A stretch of DNA of 64,000 nt from Treponema sp. (GTDB taxonomy: Bacteria; Spirochaetota; Spirochaetia; Treponematales; Treponemataceae), in NCBI GenBank assembly GCA_024693715.1, contig JAILKS010000042.1:1-64000 (forward strand), given 5' to 3'. The notes beneath the pieces were generated by a model. The model did no database searches. It had not been told where the DNA came from and worked only from the letters and a program-made list of their open reading frames with translations. Position numbers and translations under genes: made by a program. Positions 39,060 through 49,248 of the stretch are shown piece after piece (the first letter of the stretch is position 1; the number at the start of each line of letters is the position of its first letter).

Positions 39060-39992
39060 ATGAAAAAAATCGCTGTTTGTATTTTCATGTTTTTTTTTCT
39101 TTCTCTGCATGCAGAAGGCTTCAGGATTTCTGCCGGAACAGAACTTTTCAACGGGAAAATAAATGAATATGTTTTTGATGAGACTTGTAAAAATACTGAC
39201 AACATTTTAAGCGAATTAAACTGGCACATCGACAACCTGCTTCTTTTTGATGTAAATGCGGCTTATTATTTATTCAACGATTTCTTTTTTTCAGCTGATT
39301 TTAAAATTGCAGTTCCCAAAAATACTTACAACATGACAGACTCAGACTGGCTTGATGATTTAAATCCATATGAAAGAAGTAAATTTTCTGAACATCCGTG
39401 CGACATAAAAAATTATTTTTTGATTTCTGGCTCACTTGGAAAAAAAATATGTATAAACGATTTTTTTAATCTTGAACCCTTCGGACTTTTTAGTTTTGAT
39501 TATATAGATTTTCACTCGTACGACGGATATAAAATCTATAAGGATGAAGGAAATGTAAAAACTCCGATGTATGGAAATATAATTGATTATACTCAATTAA
39601 CCCTTTCTTTTTTTGCAGGTTGCAATGCCGTTTTATACAAGGATAAAAGCCAGCTTTTTGCTTCGTTAGCGTTAAGTCCTTTTTTAACCTGGTGCGACTG
39701 CTATGACCTTCACTGGAAAACAGGACCTTCATATTACAATGATGAGGTTTATTTTTCTTTCAGATTAAAGCTTGAATTGGGCTTCATTTATTCTTTCTAT
39801 AAGGGTAATTCTATCTGTACCTTTATAAATTATGATTTTTCACCAAGACAAAAAGGCCGGACTCTTAATGCAGCCTATAACGACAAGCTGGACAGATACA
39901 GTCAATACTGGAATATCTCAAGCGCTGAAGGAGGAACCTCCAGAAGCTTTACAGTCATAGGAATAAACTACAAATATATTTTCGATAAATAA
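39060..39992 (+). CDS. Hypothetical exported protein
   Basis: MKKIAVCIFMFFFLSLHAEGF signal peptide; aromatic-rich, outer-membrane-like composition. Confidence 0.65.
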   Translation: MKKIAVCIFMFFFLSLHAEGFRISAGTELFNGKINEYVFDETCKNTDNILSELNWHIDNLLLFDVNAAYYLFNDFFFSADFKIAVPKNTYNMTDSDWLDDLNPYERSKFSEHPCDIKNYFLISGSLGKKICINDFFNLEPFGLFSFDYIDFHSYDGYKIYKDEGNVKTPMYGNIIDYTQLTLSFFAGCNAVLYKDKSQLFASLALSPFLTWCDCYDLHWKTGPSYYNDEVYFSFRLKLELGFIYSFYKGNSICTFINYDFSPRQKGRTLNAAYNDKLDRYSQYWNISSAEGGTSRSFTVIGINYKYIFDK

Positions 39993-41252
39993 TTATTTTT
40001 GTATTCTTACGCTTACAATACGACGCATGCTTACATCTTCCGCAGTAAAAATAATATTGTCTTTTTTAAACACAGTCCCACTTGTAGGTAAAAAACCAAA
40101 CTGCTCTAAAAGCCATCCGCCTATTGTTGTCATTTCATCAGACGAAAGATTTAGCTCAAGGATTTCATTAACATCTGCAAGTTTAAGCTCTCCCGGAACA
40201 ATAAAAGTATTTATGGAAACAAGTTTTATTTTTTCTTCAGCAGGCAGATCGTTCCAGTTATTTTCATCGGTCATTCGTCCAAAAACAACACGCATTACAT
40301 CTTCCATTGTTGCAATTCCTTCTGCCTGTCCCTGTTCATCCAGAACTACTGCAAACTTATATTCATCCTTTCTGAATTTCTGAAGCAGTTCAAGCACAGA
40401 AAGTGTACCCGGAATATATTCAACCTCATTCAAAACAGACAATGCAAAATTTTTCCCCCGATGATTTTGTTCAATCGTGGCTAAAAGCTTCTTATAATTT
40501 ATAACTCCAACTATATTTTCTTTCGTATCCTTATAAACAGGAATGGTAGAAAATTTTGAACGAAGGAATTCCTTTTTTACCGTTTCATAGTCGGCAGTCT
40601 GGTCCACCATGCTCAAAAAAGACCTGTGCTTCATAATCTGATTTACAGACAAATCGTTGAATTTTATAAGCTTGTTGAGCATACGGCTTTCACCTTTTTC
40701 TATAGTTCCTTCCTTTTCTCCTACATCAATAAGCGCTTTAAGCTCCTCTTCAGTTACTATTGAATCTGACGGCTTTATGATTTTTTTTACAATCCATACA
40801 ATGAAGGATGAAACGGATTCAAAAATAAAAACTACAGGAAAGAATATTATTTCCAAAAGATAAAGTCCAACGCTGGCAAAGGATGCCGTTCTTTCAGGAT
40901 TAAAAAAAGCAATTGTCTTTGGAATAATCTGTCCGAAGGTTGTAATAAAAAACGCAATTATAAACGTCTGATATCCTACTCCGCCACCGCCAAATATTTC
41001 CTGCACGAGAGCAGTTGCAATGGCACTGACAAGAGCATTTAAGAAATTTGTTCCTATTAAAACAGTTGTCAAAAGACGCTGCATATTTGCTTTTAACCGG
41101 GAGATTAATCTTGCATTGCGTTTTTTTTCTTCCAGCATGCTTCGAACTTTTAATCTCGATAAAGACAAAAAAGCAGTTTCAGACGATGTGAAAAATCCTA
41201 TGCAGAGAATTAGAATAAAAATAACGGCAAGGGTAATTACAGTTTTAATCAT
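39993..41252 (-). CDS. CNNM/HlyC-type CBS-domain transporter (paralog 1)
   Basis: SSETAFLSLSRLKVRSMLEEKKRNARLI, FGQIIPKTIAFFNPE, two CBS domains, CorC-type C-terminus. Confidence 0.9.
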   Translation of the reverse strand: MIKTVITLAVIFILILCIGFFTSSETAFLSLSRLKVRSMLEEKKRNARLISRLKANMQRLLTTVLIGTNFLNALVSAIATALVQEIFGGGGVGYQTFIIAFFITTFGQIIPKTIAFFNPERTASFASVGLYLLEIIFFPVVFIFESVSSFIVWIVKKIIKPSDSIVTEEELKALIDVGEKEGTIEKGESRMLNKLIKFNDLSVNQIMKHRSFLSMVDQTADYETVKKEFLRSKFSTIPVYKDTKENIVGVINYKKLLATIEQNHRGKNFALSVLNEVEYIPGTLSVLELLQKFRKDEYKFAVVLDEQGQAEGIATMEDVMRVVFGRMTDENNWNDLPAEEKIKLVSINTFIVPGELKLADVNEILELNLSSDEMTTIGGWLLEQFGFLPTSGTVFKKDNIIFTAEDVSMRRIVSVRIQK

Positions 41253-42513
41253 CTGAAACCACCTTCGTAATTTTTATACGTTCAATTCTGTGCGCCTGAA
41301 TTTTTTGTACGGTAAACAGATATCCTTCAAATTCAAACTTATCATTAACTTTTGGCATTCTGTTTATTTTTTCTATGAACCATCCTGCAACCGTTTCATT
41401 ATTTTCTGATTCCAGATTAATATGAAGTCCTTCCTTCAAAACGTGCAGAAGTACAAGTCCGTTAATCTCAAAATCATTTTTATCTTCAATCGAATCAAAA
41501 TCAAAAAACTTGCCGCGAAGAGTATTATCACCCGGAAGCGCAAAAATCTCACGGCTTATATCCTTTTCAGTAACAAGTCCGTCTGTTCCCGAATACTCAT
41601 CGACAATAATCGCCATTGACTGTCTGCTTTCAAAAAGCATCTGCTGTACAGACGACATCTTGGTTGTGCCTAAAATAAAAAGAGGATCCCTCATAACCTT
41701 CTGTAAAGAAAAATCCTTTGGATTATCACTGTATTTTAAAAGATCCTTTAAATATATAATCCCTACAATATCGTCAATTGATTTTTTATAAACAGGAAAT
41801 CGCGTAAAACTAAGACGCTGAGAAAGTTCGACAATATCACGATAAGTTGAATCTATTGACACAGCCTTGATTTTTGTACGAGGGACCATTATATCCTGAG
41901 CTTCAAGATCTGAAAATTTAAAAATCTGACTCATCATGCGGTTTTCTTCTTCTTCAATTACTCCATGCTCAGAGCTGATGTCAAAGAAAGTTTTTATATC
42001 CTGTTCCGTATAAGATTTTTTTGCCTTATCCTGTTTTATACCGAACATACGCAAAATAATTTTTGAAAAAGCCGTTACAACTGCAACAACCGGTCGCATT
42101 ACCCAGGTAATGATAGAAATGAATCTGCTTAAACCATATGCTATTTTATCGGGACAATGAGTTGCAATTGTCTTTGGAGTAATTTCTCCGAAAAGAAGAA
42201 GGATTAAAGTTGTTGCGAAGGTTGCATATCCGACACCTTTTTTTCCGAACAGAGAAAGAGCAATAGAGGTGATGATGGCAGAAAGAAAAATGTTTACTAA
42301 ATCATTCGAAATCAAAAGTGTATTTATAAGCTTTTCTTTTTTATCAAGAAGCTTTCCTGCCCTCACCGCACGATAATCTTTTTTATTCTTCCTTCTGATT
42401 CGAAGACGAAGCTTATTCATTCCCAAAAATGCACTTTCAGAAATTGAAAAAAGCATTGAAAGAGTAACTAGAACTATCGCTGTTATCAATAAAACGGAAG
42501 GTATGTCGTCCAA
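41245..42513 (-). CDS. CNNM/HlyC-type CBS-domain transporter (paralog 2)
   Basis: SISESAFLGMNKLRLRIRRK, FGEITPKTIATHCPDK, DIMVPRTKIKAV, EYSGTDGLVTEKDI. Confidence 0.9.
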   Translation of the reverse strand: MDDIPSVLLITAIVLVTLSMLFSISESAFLGMNKLRLRIRRKNKKDYRAVRAGKLLDKKEKLINTLLISNDLVNIFLSAIITSIALSLFGKKGVGYATFATTLILLLFGEITPKTIATHCPDKIAYGLSRFISIITWVMRPVVAVVTAFSKIILRMFGIKQDKAKKSYTEQDIKTFFDISSEHGVIEEEENRMMSQIFKFSDLEAQDIMVPRTKIKAVSIDSTYRDIVELSQRLSFTRFPVYKKSIDDIVGIIYLKDLLKYSDNPKDFSLQKVMRDPLFILGTTKMSSVQQMLFESRQSMAIIVDEYSGTDGLVTEKDISREIFALPGDNTLRGKFFDFDSIEDKNDFEINGLVLLHVLKEGLHINLESENNETVAGWFIEKINRMPKVNDKFEFEGYLFTVQKIQAHRIERIKITKVVSDD

Positions 42514-42516
42514 CTT

Positions 42517-43548
42517 CTATTCCACATCAACAGAATCTATATCTTTAAAATCATCATCTGCAAGGGGCTCTGCCAAAGTAGCTTGAGAAATATATTCCAT
42601 AACCTGTCGTAAATTAGGAGCAAATTCACTTTCCGGTGCCGCATCTATTGCCTTCTGGTAATAACTGAGCATTGCAGTAATATCAGCACTTCCAGATGCC
42701 TGAAGTATATAAGCGCACATTGAATATGCCTTCTGATTATCTTCAGGGTTAAGAACCTTTGAATCAATCATCTTAAGGTAAACGTTCATTGCTCCTTCTA
42801 TATCCTGCTTATAGAAAAGCTCTGCTGCCTTTCCATCAGCATCCATATAAATATATTTACTTGCAAGTCCTGTCTTATTCTTTTTGTCAAGCTTTACGGC
42901 AGCTTTCCATAATCCCTCAAGTGAAACCTTATATCTTTCCGGAGTAGTATCGTAAATATTGTCCATTGCTTCGAGACGTTCCTTTTTTGAACCCTTAGTA
43001 GTTGCCTTTACCATCGCCTGGAAATCATCAAACTGCTGCTGATAAGTAATAAGCTCTGATAAAAATTTATCTGCGGTATAAGATGAATCCTCAATAAATA
43101 TTTCATTTACAATAAATGACTCTTTTGTCATAAGAAAAACTGCAGGAACATATTCCAGTCCTACATTCTGAATAAAAAGAAAATTCTTCTGCATCACTTC
43201 AGAAAAAGCATCTGCCGCCTTAACCTCATCCTCTGATGCATCATCTTTAATTACAGTTTTCTGATAAGATTTTTCTGAAAAATCAAGATGACAAAGAATA
43301 AAATCCTTTTGAGTTCGTTCCCTAAAAGAATTATCCTTAAGAACTTTTTCAACAAAAGCTGTGCTTACTTCATCATCTCCGTCAGAAGTAACCATAAGAA
43401 GCATTGCCTTTTTTTGTTTAGCAGCTGCTTTTTTTGCCTGCTCTAAAGATGCATAACAGCCGCATTCATCCAGCATAGGTTTTGCCCCGCATGAAATAAT
43501 CGCAAGGGTAAAAAACAACGTAAATAAAATTTCAGATAATTTTTTCAT
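42517..43548 (-). CDS. Lipoprotein with thioredoxin-like region lacking CxxC
   Basis: Start reset to MKKLSEILFTLFFTLAIISCGAK (43548). KKAMLLMVTSDGDDEVSTAFVEKVLKDNSFRERTQKDFILCHLDF looks thioredoxin-like. Confidence 0.65.
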   Translation of the reverse strand: MKKLSEILFTLFFTLAIISCGAKPMLDECGCYASLEQAKKAAAKQKKAMLLMVTSDGDDEVSTAFVEKVLKDNSFRERTQKDFILCHLDFSEKSYQKTVIKDDASEDEVKAADAFSEVMQKNFLFIQNVGLEYVPAVFLMTKESFIVNEIFIEDSSYTADKFLSELITYQQQFDDFQAMVKATTKGSKKERLEAMDNIYDTTPERYKVSLEGLWKAAVKLDKKNKTGLASKYIYMDADGKAAELFYKQDIEGAMNVYLKMIDSKVLNPEDNQKAYSMCAYILQASGSADITAMLSYYQKAIDAAPESEFAPNLRQVMEYISQATLAEPLADDDFKDIDSVDVE

Positions 43549-43558
43549 TTTTATATTC

Positions 43559-46500
43559 CTATTTAAAATATGCCACACCTGCAGCAAAAAGATTTTCACA
43601 GGTTGTTTCATTCTGATTTGTTATTGGGTTTCCGCCAATATTCTTGAATAAATCAAAACTGCTTCCATTTATTTCCATTCCAACTCCGCGTTCAGAATGT
43701 CCCATCTTTCCAAGAACAAGTCCGTCCGGTGAAGTAATACCTTCGATTGCATAAGCAGAACCGTTTGGATTATCAGGCTCTTCAATAGCAGGCTTTCCGA
43801 ATTCATCTACATATTGTGTGAATACCTGACCGTTTTCAAAAAGCTTATTTGCTGTTGCTTCATCACAAACAAATCGTCCTTCACCATGAGATACTGCAAT
43901 AAGGTGATTTCTTTCATCTATTACCGAAGGATGCTGAGCCCAAGGAGAAACTGCAGAAACAATTCTTGTACGAACGATGCGTGAAATATGACGGCCGATT
44001 CTGTTGTAAGTTAATGTCGGCATGTCATCCTTCATGTCTACGATTTCGCCGTACATTGCAAGACCTGTTTTTACAAGTGCCTGGAAGCCGTTACAGATTC
44101 CAAGAACAAGGCCCTTTCTCTTTTTCAAAAGATTCATTACTTCTTCGCTGATGTTTCCGGCCTTTAATACGTTTGCAATGAATTTTGCAGAGCCGTCCGG
44201 TTCATCACCTGCAGAGAATCCGCCTGAAAGGGCAAGAATCTGTGCGTCTTTAAGTTCTTTTTCGAGCTCTAAAAGAGACTGAGCGAGCATATCAGGAGTT
44301 TTATTTCTTAATACGACAATCTTTGTATTTCCGCCAGCAAGATTGAATGCGCGTGCCATATCCATTTCGCAGTTTGTTCCAGGGAATACAGGAAGCAGTA
44401 CTTTTGGATGAGATTTAGACTGAACAAAGGCCGGAGCCTTTCTTACATCACTCAAGGATTTATGTACATTCAGTGCCCATTCAGGAAGCTCAGGCTGAAG
44501 TTCTGCACCGCTTACACGAGGGAATACCTTGCTTAATTTTTCTTCCCATGTATCAACACAATCATAAAGGCTGATTTCAATATCTTTCTTTTCTATTCCG
44601 CCGATTACTGCTTTTTTAATAAGGATACGCGGACTATCTAAAGTAAGACCAAGTTTAACAAGTGTACCTTTTTCAAACGGTGCTTTTTCAAAATCAGAAA
44701 CATAAGCCGAAGGAACTTCTACGATGATGTTTCCGTAGGTCGGAATAAAGAGTGAGTTTACATCATCAAAAGCTTTGTCATCAATTCTTGCACCGATTAA
44801 ATTTCCCATAGCCATTTTTGTAAGTGCTTCTGCAACACCACCTGCCTGTACCGGGTACATTGCGGCAATCTTTCTTGCTTTATTTAAATCATAAAGAACA
44901 TCTGAGTTTTTAAGGAAGGTTTCGTAATCCGGAGCAAGGAGCGCTGAATAAGGAACCTTAATCATATAAATATTATTTCCCGAAGTTTTGAATGAACCGC
45001 TTATTACGTTTTCTGCTTCGTCGTGGCCAACTGCAAAGCTTACAAGAGTGTGAGGTACGTTGATTTTTTCGAAGGTACCAGACATTGAGTCTTTACCGCC
45101 AATAGAAGCACAGCCTGATTCAATCTGAGCATCTACAGAGCCAAGTAATGCAGCTGCAGGATATCCCCATGTTTTTTCATCAACTGCACGACCAAAGAAT
45201 TCCTGGAAGCTCAAGCGTGAATCACGAGCCTTTCCACCAAGACATGTAATTTTAGCAAGCGAACTCAATACAGAAATTTTTGCTCCGTGCCATGGAGACC
45301 ACTGGCCAACACGCGGATCAAAGCCGTAAGACATTAACGAAACAGTTGAAGTTTCACGAGGGCTTACAACAGGAATCTTTGCAGACATTCCGGCTTCCGG
45401 TGTATTCTGATATTTTCCTCCGTACGGAAACAAAACAGTTGAAGCACCAATGGAACCATCAAAGCGTTCTCCAAGTCCTCTCTGAGAACAGCATGCAAGG
45501 TCGTTCATATTTGCAAGCCATGCCTGTTTTACATTGCGTTCTACACAGTTTTCGCATTTAACTGGAGCAGCAAGCTTTTCTTTTACACTGTCCAAAGGAT
45601 TTAAAAGAGGTGATTTTTCAGGAGCTTCCGGCTGTTCAATAAGAGCAGTTGCTTCGTGGTGAGCACCGGCAGCATCTAAGAATTCGCGTCCGATATTTAC
45701 GATTGTCTTTCCGCGCCACTTCATTACAAGGCGGTTTGTATCTGTAACAACTGCAACAACAACAGCATTTAAGTTTTCTTTGTTTGCAGCTTCTATAAAT
45801 TTATCTACATCCTTTTTGCGCACAACTACTGCCATTCTTTCCTGGCTTTCGCTGATTGCAAGCTCTGTTCCGTTTAAACCTTCGTACTTCTTTGGAACCT
45901 TATCAAGGTCGATTTCGAGTCCCGGAGCAAGTTCACCGATTGCAACAGAAACACCACCGGCACCAAAGTCGTTACAGCGGCGGATCATAAGGCTTACATC
46001 TTTATTGCGGAAAAGGCGCTGAATCTTACGCTCTTCTACGGCATTACCTTTCTGAACTTCTGCGGCAGCGGTTGTTACTGATTTTTCTGTATGTACTTTA
46101 GAAGAACCTGTAGCACCACCAATACCGTCGCGTCCTGTTCCACCACCCAAAAGAATGATGATGTCCCCTGCTTCCGGGCGTTCGCGGATTACTGTATCAA
46201 CTGGAGCAGCGGCAATAACAGCACCAAGCTCCATTCTTTTTGCAACATAGCCCGGATGATAAATTTCCTGAACCTGGCCTGTTGTAAGACCAATCTGGTT
46301 TCCGTAGCTGGAAAATCCCTGTGCTGCTTCGCGGCAGAGTTTAATCTGAGGAAGCTTTCCTTTTAATGTATCTTTTAAAGGTACTGTAGGATCTGCAGCA
46401 CCTGTAATACGCATAGACTGATATACCCATGAGCGTCCCGAAAGCGGGTCACGGATAGCACCACCAAGACAGGTTGCGGCTCCACCAAAAGGTTCAATTT

Positions 46501-47548
46501 CTGTCGGGTGATTGTGAGTTTCGTTTTTGAACATCAAAAGCCAGCGTTCTGTTGCACGCTTATCATCCTTTTTAAGAGGACGGCCTTTTTCGTCTGCTGT
46601 ATAATGAACATCGATATAAACAGAGCAGGCATTGTTTTCTTCGGATACTTCCATATCCTCAAGCTTTCCGTGCTTTTTAAGATACTTCATTCCGATTACA
46701 GCCATGTCCATAAGGCAGACCGGTTTATCTGTACGTCCGGCATAAAGGTCGGTACGCATGTTTGTATAATTTTCGAATGATTTTTTGAAGAGCGGTGCAT
46801 AAGGTCCGTCTTCGATTTTGATGTCTTTTAATTCTGTTAAGAATGTTGTATGGCGGCAGTGATCAGACCAGTAAGTGTCGAGTACACGGATTTCTGTTTC
46901 TACAGGGTCACGTCCTTCGCCCTTAAAATACTCCTGAAGGAATTTGATATCCGCAAAGTCCATCGCAAGACCCATTTTATTGCGGTATTCTTCGAGCTTT
47001 CTGTCGTTGAATCCGATAAAGCCTTTTACAACAGGGATATCATCAGGATTTTCGATTTTCATTGCAAGTGTTGCAGGCTTTTTATCGTCTGTAAGGCGTG
47101 AATCAACCGGATTGATTACATAGTTCTGGATTTTTTCTATATCTTTTTTAGAGATTTTTCCTTTTAACAAAAGAACCTTTGCACAGCGTACAACAGGAGG
47201 CTCAGAATTAACCTTTACATTTTTAAGCCCCGCACGTAAAAGAGAAATACACTGTTCTGCACTGTCGGCTCTCTGATCATACTGTCCCGGAAGATATTCC
47301 CAGATGATTACGGTATCCTTGTCGGGATTTGGAAGAGAATCGAAGGTAACAAAATCGCTCTGCGGTTCGGAGAAAATACGTGTGGCCGCAATCTTTGCTA
47401 CTTCGTCAGAAACATTTTCTATATCATAACGATTTAAATAACGAACGCCTGTAACTCCAGGAATTCCCAAAAATCCATTAATCTGTGATAAAAAATTGCG
47501 TGCTTCGTTTTCGAACCCTGCACGTCTTTCTACGTAGAGTCTGTACAT
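43559..47548 (-). CDS. purL: Phosphoribosylformylglycinamidine synthase (single-chain)
   Basis: DTYWSDHCRHTTF, FKNETHNHPTEIEPFGGAATCLGGAIRDPLSGR, C-terminal glutaminase VLLPVFPGTNCEMDMARAF and LGICNGFQALVK. Confidence 0.96.
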   Translation of the reverse strand: MYRLYVERRAGFENEARNFLSQINGFLGIPGVTGVRYLNRYDIENVSDEVAKIAATRIFSEPQSDFVTFDSLPNPDKDTVIIWEYLPGQYDQRADSAEQCISLLRAGLKNVKVNSEPPVVRCAKVLLLKGKISKKDIEKIQNYVINPVDSRLTDDKKPATLAMKIENPDDIPVVKGFIGFNDRKLEEYRNKMGLAMDFADIKFLQEYFKGEGRDPVETEIRVLDTYWSDHCRHTTFLTELKDIKIEDGPYAPLFKKSFENYTNMRTDLYAGRTDKPVCLMDMAVIGMKYLKKHGKLEDMEVSEENNACSVYIDVHYTADEKGRPLKKDDKRATERWLLMFKNETHNHPTEIEPFGGAATCLGGAIRDPLSGRSWVYQSMRITGAADPTVPLKDTLKGKLPQIKLCREAAQGFSSYGNQIGLTTGQVQEIYHPGYVAKRMELGAVIAAAPVDTVIRERPEAGDIIILLGGGTGRDGIGGATGSSKVHTEKSVTTAAAEVQKGNAVEERKIQRLFRNKDVSLMIRRCNDFGAGGVSVAIGELAPGLEIDLDKVPKKYEGLNGTELAISESQERMAVVVRKKDVDKFIEAANKENLNAVVVAVVTDTNRLVMKWRGKTIVNIGREFLDAAGAHHEATALIEQPEAPEKSPLLNPLDSVKEKLAAPVKCENCVERNVKQAWLANMNDLACCSQRGLGERFDGSIGASTVLFPYGGKYQNTPEAGMSAKIPVVSPRETSTVSLMSYGFDPRVGQWSPWHGAKISVLSSLAKITCLGGKARDSRLSFQEFFGRAVDEKTWGYPAAALLGSVDAQIESGCASIGGKDSMSGTFEKINVPHTLVSFAVGHDEAENVISGSFKTSGNNIYMIKVPYSALLAPDYETFLKNSDVLYDLNKARKIAAMYPVQAGGVAEALTKMAMGNLIGARIDDKAFDDVNSLFIPTYGNIIVEVPSAYVSDFEKAPFEKGTLVKLGLTLDSPRILIKKAVIGGIEKKDIEISLYDCVDTWEEKLSKVFPRVSGAELQPELPEWALNVHKSLSDVRKAPAFVQSKSHPKVLLPVFPGTNCEMDMARAFNLAGGNTKIVVLRNKTPDMLAQSLLELEKELKDAQILALSGGFSAGDEPDGSAKFIANVLKAGNISEEVMNLLKKRKGLVLGICNGFQALVKTGLAMYGEIVDMKDDMPTLTYNRIGRHISRIVRTRIVSAVSPWAQHPSVIDERNHLIAVSHGEGRFVCDEATANKLFENGQVFTQYVDEFGKPAIEEPDNPNGSAYAIEGITSPDGLVLGKMGHSERGVGMEINGSSFDLFKNIGGNPITNQNETTCENLFAAGVAYFK

Positions 47549-47613
47549 GCTTCAATTATAATAAATTTTTTTCACAGTTACAACAAAAGAAAAAAAATGG
47601 TATGATAAAGAGG
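47549..47613. promoter_or_regulatory. Divergent promoter region sharing one -35 hexamer (purL and 47614 CDS)
   Basis: 47578-47583 reads TTACAA (+)/TTGTAA (-); plus-strand TATGAT 47601-47606 (17 bp); minus-strand TATAAT 47560-47555 (17 bp). Confidence 0.6.
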
Positions 47614-49146
47614 ATGAAACGTAAAAGTAAAATTCTTATATGTACATTAATTTTTGTTTTTCTGGGTGCTGCAAGTTTTTTTTCAATAAAAACAATCAGT
47701 TCAAAAAAAATTGAAGCAGTTGAAGAAACAAACAAAGAAATTAATAAAAAAACTGCCGGTTCACTTAATCAATATTTTCAAAATCTAGTTAATAATACAA
47801 TTGTATTTCTTGATACGGCTTCAAAAATTAAAAACTCCAATGACAGTTATGATTCATACAATAAATTCTTAAAATATAATCCAGATGTAATTTTTATAGG
47901 AAACAACAAGGGCTGGTACTACTACAACACGGAATATCCTTTTTCTGCAGAGCTTGATGATAAAATCAATTTGTGGCTTTTATCTATGGACACAAGCTCT
48001 TCTATTTTCGATATGCGGGATTTTGTAAATCAATTTGCAATTGCATGCGTTTTTAAGTACGGTTCAGGCTCAAATGTAAAAACAGGTGTCGCTGCTGTCA
48101 AAACACAAACTCTTTCAAAAATGTTAAATACTTCTTCCTCAAACAGTACACTCGTTGTTGACCATGATTCAAATCTTCTTTTAGCGCCACAGGTCAACAT
48201 AAAAAAACAGACAGTTCCTTCTGCACAAAAAATAATCGCACAGATGGATGAAAAAAATCTGGAAGAATTTTCAAACTACATCACCATAAACAGCAATAAG
48301 TTTGTAATAAATGCAACAAAAATTCAAAATGGACTTTATGTAATTACGACTGTTTCTGAAAATGCAATGAACAAAACAGTAATCATAACTGCCATGAAAA
48401 TATTTTTAATTCTCTTTGTTCTATATATATTGTCAATTCTGATAATCCTTATTACTCACAGAAAAACAGTAAAACAAAAATCTCCCGTTCAACAAAAAAC
48501 AATTCAATCAGATATTAAAACAGATACCAATCTTTCGGTTATTTTATGTTCAGATATTCTTTCATATTCATCTGTAAAAAAAATGAATGCACAGGAAATA
48601 ATCAATTTTTCAAACGAATATCTTCTTAAAATAACTCAGTGTATAGAAAAAACAAACGGTGTAATAAATGACACCTCTTCAAATAAAATAACAGCCTCGT
48701 GGACAGTTATACAGGATTCAAAAGAAAATTCACTTGCACAAAACGCAATAAACGCAGTTGCCTCCGCCTTGATGATGAGGATAGCTCTTTTTAACTACAA
48801 TAAATTGCTGATTCAAAAAGGACTTAAACCGGTAAGAACAGGATGTGCGGTTACAAGTGGTGTCGTAATTTCAGGAAAAATCGGCGGTTCAAAAAACACC
48901 CCGTCCTTAATTGGAGATGCCGTACAAGGTGCAGATAAAATAAAGGAACTCAACAAAAAATATACGACAGATATTATCATCACAGAAAATATTTACAAGC
49001 TCATACAAAACAATATAATTGCAAAACAGATTCCGGATGCAGCTTATAATTCACAAAGGCTGTATATTGTAATCAACCTGAAAAATAAAAAAATCCCGAC
49101 AGATATAAAAACGCTTCGACAAATTCTCACTCTTGAACTGCAATAA
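47614..49146 (+). CDS. Membrane protein with class III nucleotide-cyclase-like domain, probably catalytically degenerate
   Basis: TM-sensor-TM then VILCSDILSYSSVKKMNAQEIINFSNEYLLKITQCIEKTNGVINDTSSNKITASW and PSLIGDAVQGADKIKELNKKYTTDIIIT. Confidence 0.75.
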   Translation: MKRKSKILICTLIFVFLGAASFFSIKTISSKKIEAVEETNKEINKKTAGSLNQYFQNLVNNTIVFLDTASKIKNSNDSYDSYNKFLKYNPDVIFIGNNKGWYYYNTEYPFSAELDDKINLWLLSMDTSSSIFDMRDFVNQFAIACVFKYGSGSNVKTGVAAVKTQTLSKMLNTSSSNSTLVVDHDSNLLLAPQVNIKKQTVPSAQKIIAQMDEKNLEEFSNYITINSNKFVINATKIQNGLYVITTVSENAMNKTVIITAMKIFLILFVLYILSILIILITHRKTVKQKSPVQQKTIQSDIKTDTNLSVILCSDILSYSSVKKMNAQEIINFSNEYLLKITQCIEKTNGVINDTSSNKITASWTVIQDSKENSLAQNAINAVASALMMRIALFNYNKLLIQKGLKPVRTGCAVTSGVVISGKIGGSKNTPSLIGDAVQGADKIKELNKKYTTDIIITENIYKLIQNNIIAKQIPDAAYNSQRLYIVINLKNKKIPTDIKTLRQILTLELQ

Positions 49147-49248
49147 AACCACATTATGCATTTTCAACCGTCAATATAAATCTTTTACCGTTCACTATAT
49201 TCTTGTCATTTTATTTTCTCTTTGCTATTATAAATTCAGGAGTTATAT

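Noticed and set aside
43549-43611. N-terminal extension of the 42517 lipoprotein
   Set aside because: Overlaps the purL 3' end; the signal peptide and lipobox begin at 43548.
47485-47613. N-terminal extension of the cyclase-like ORF
   Set aside because: Lies antisense inside purL and across the divergent promoter; ATG 47614 is better supported.
47549-47613. Purine riboswitch upstream of purL
   Set aside because: The predicted leader is essentially absent and the whole intergenic region is only 65 bp; no aptamer-like structure.
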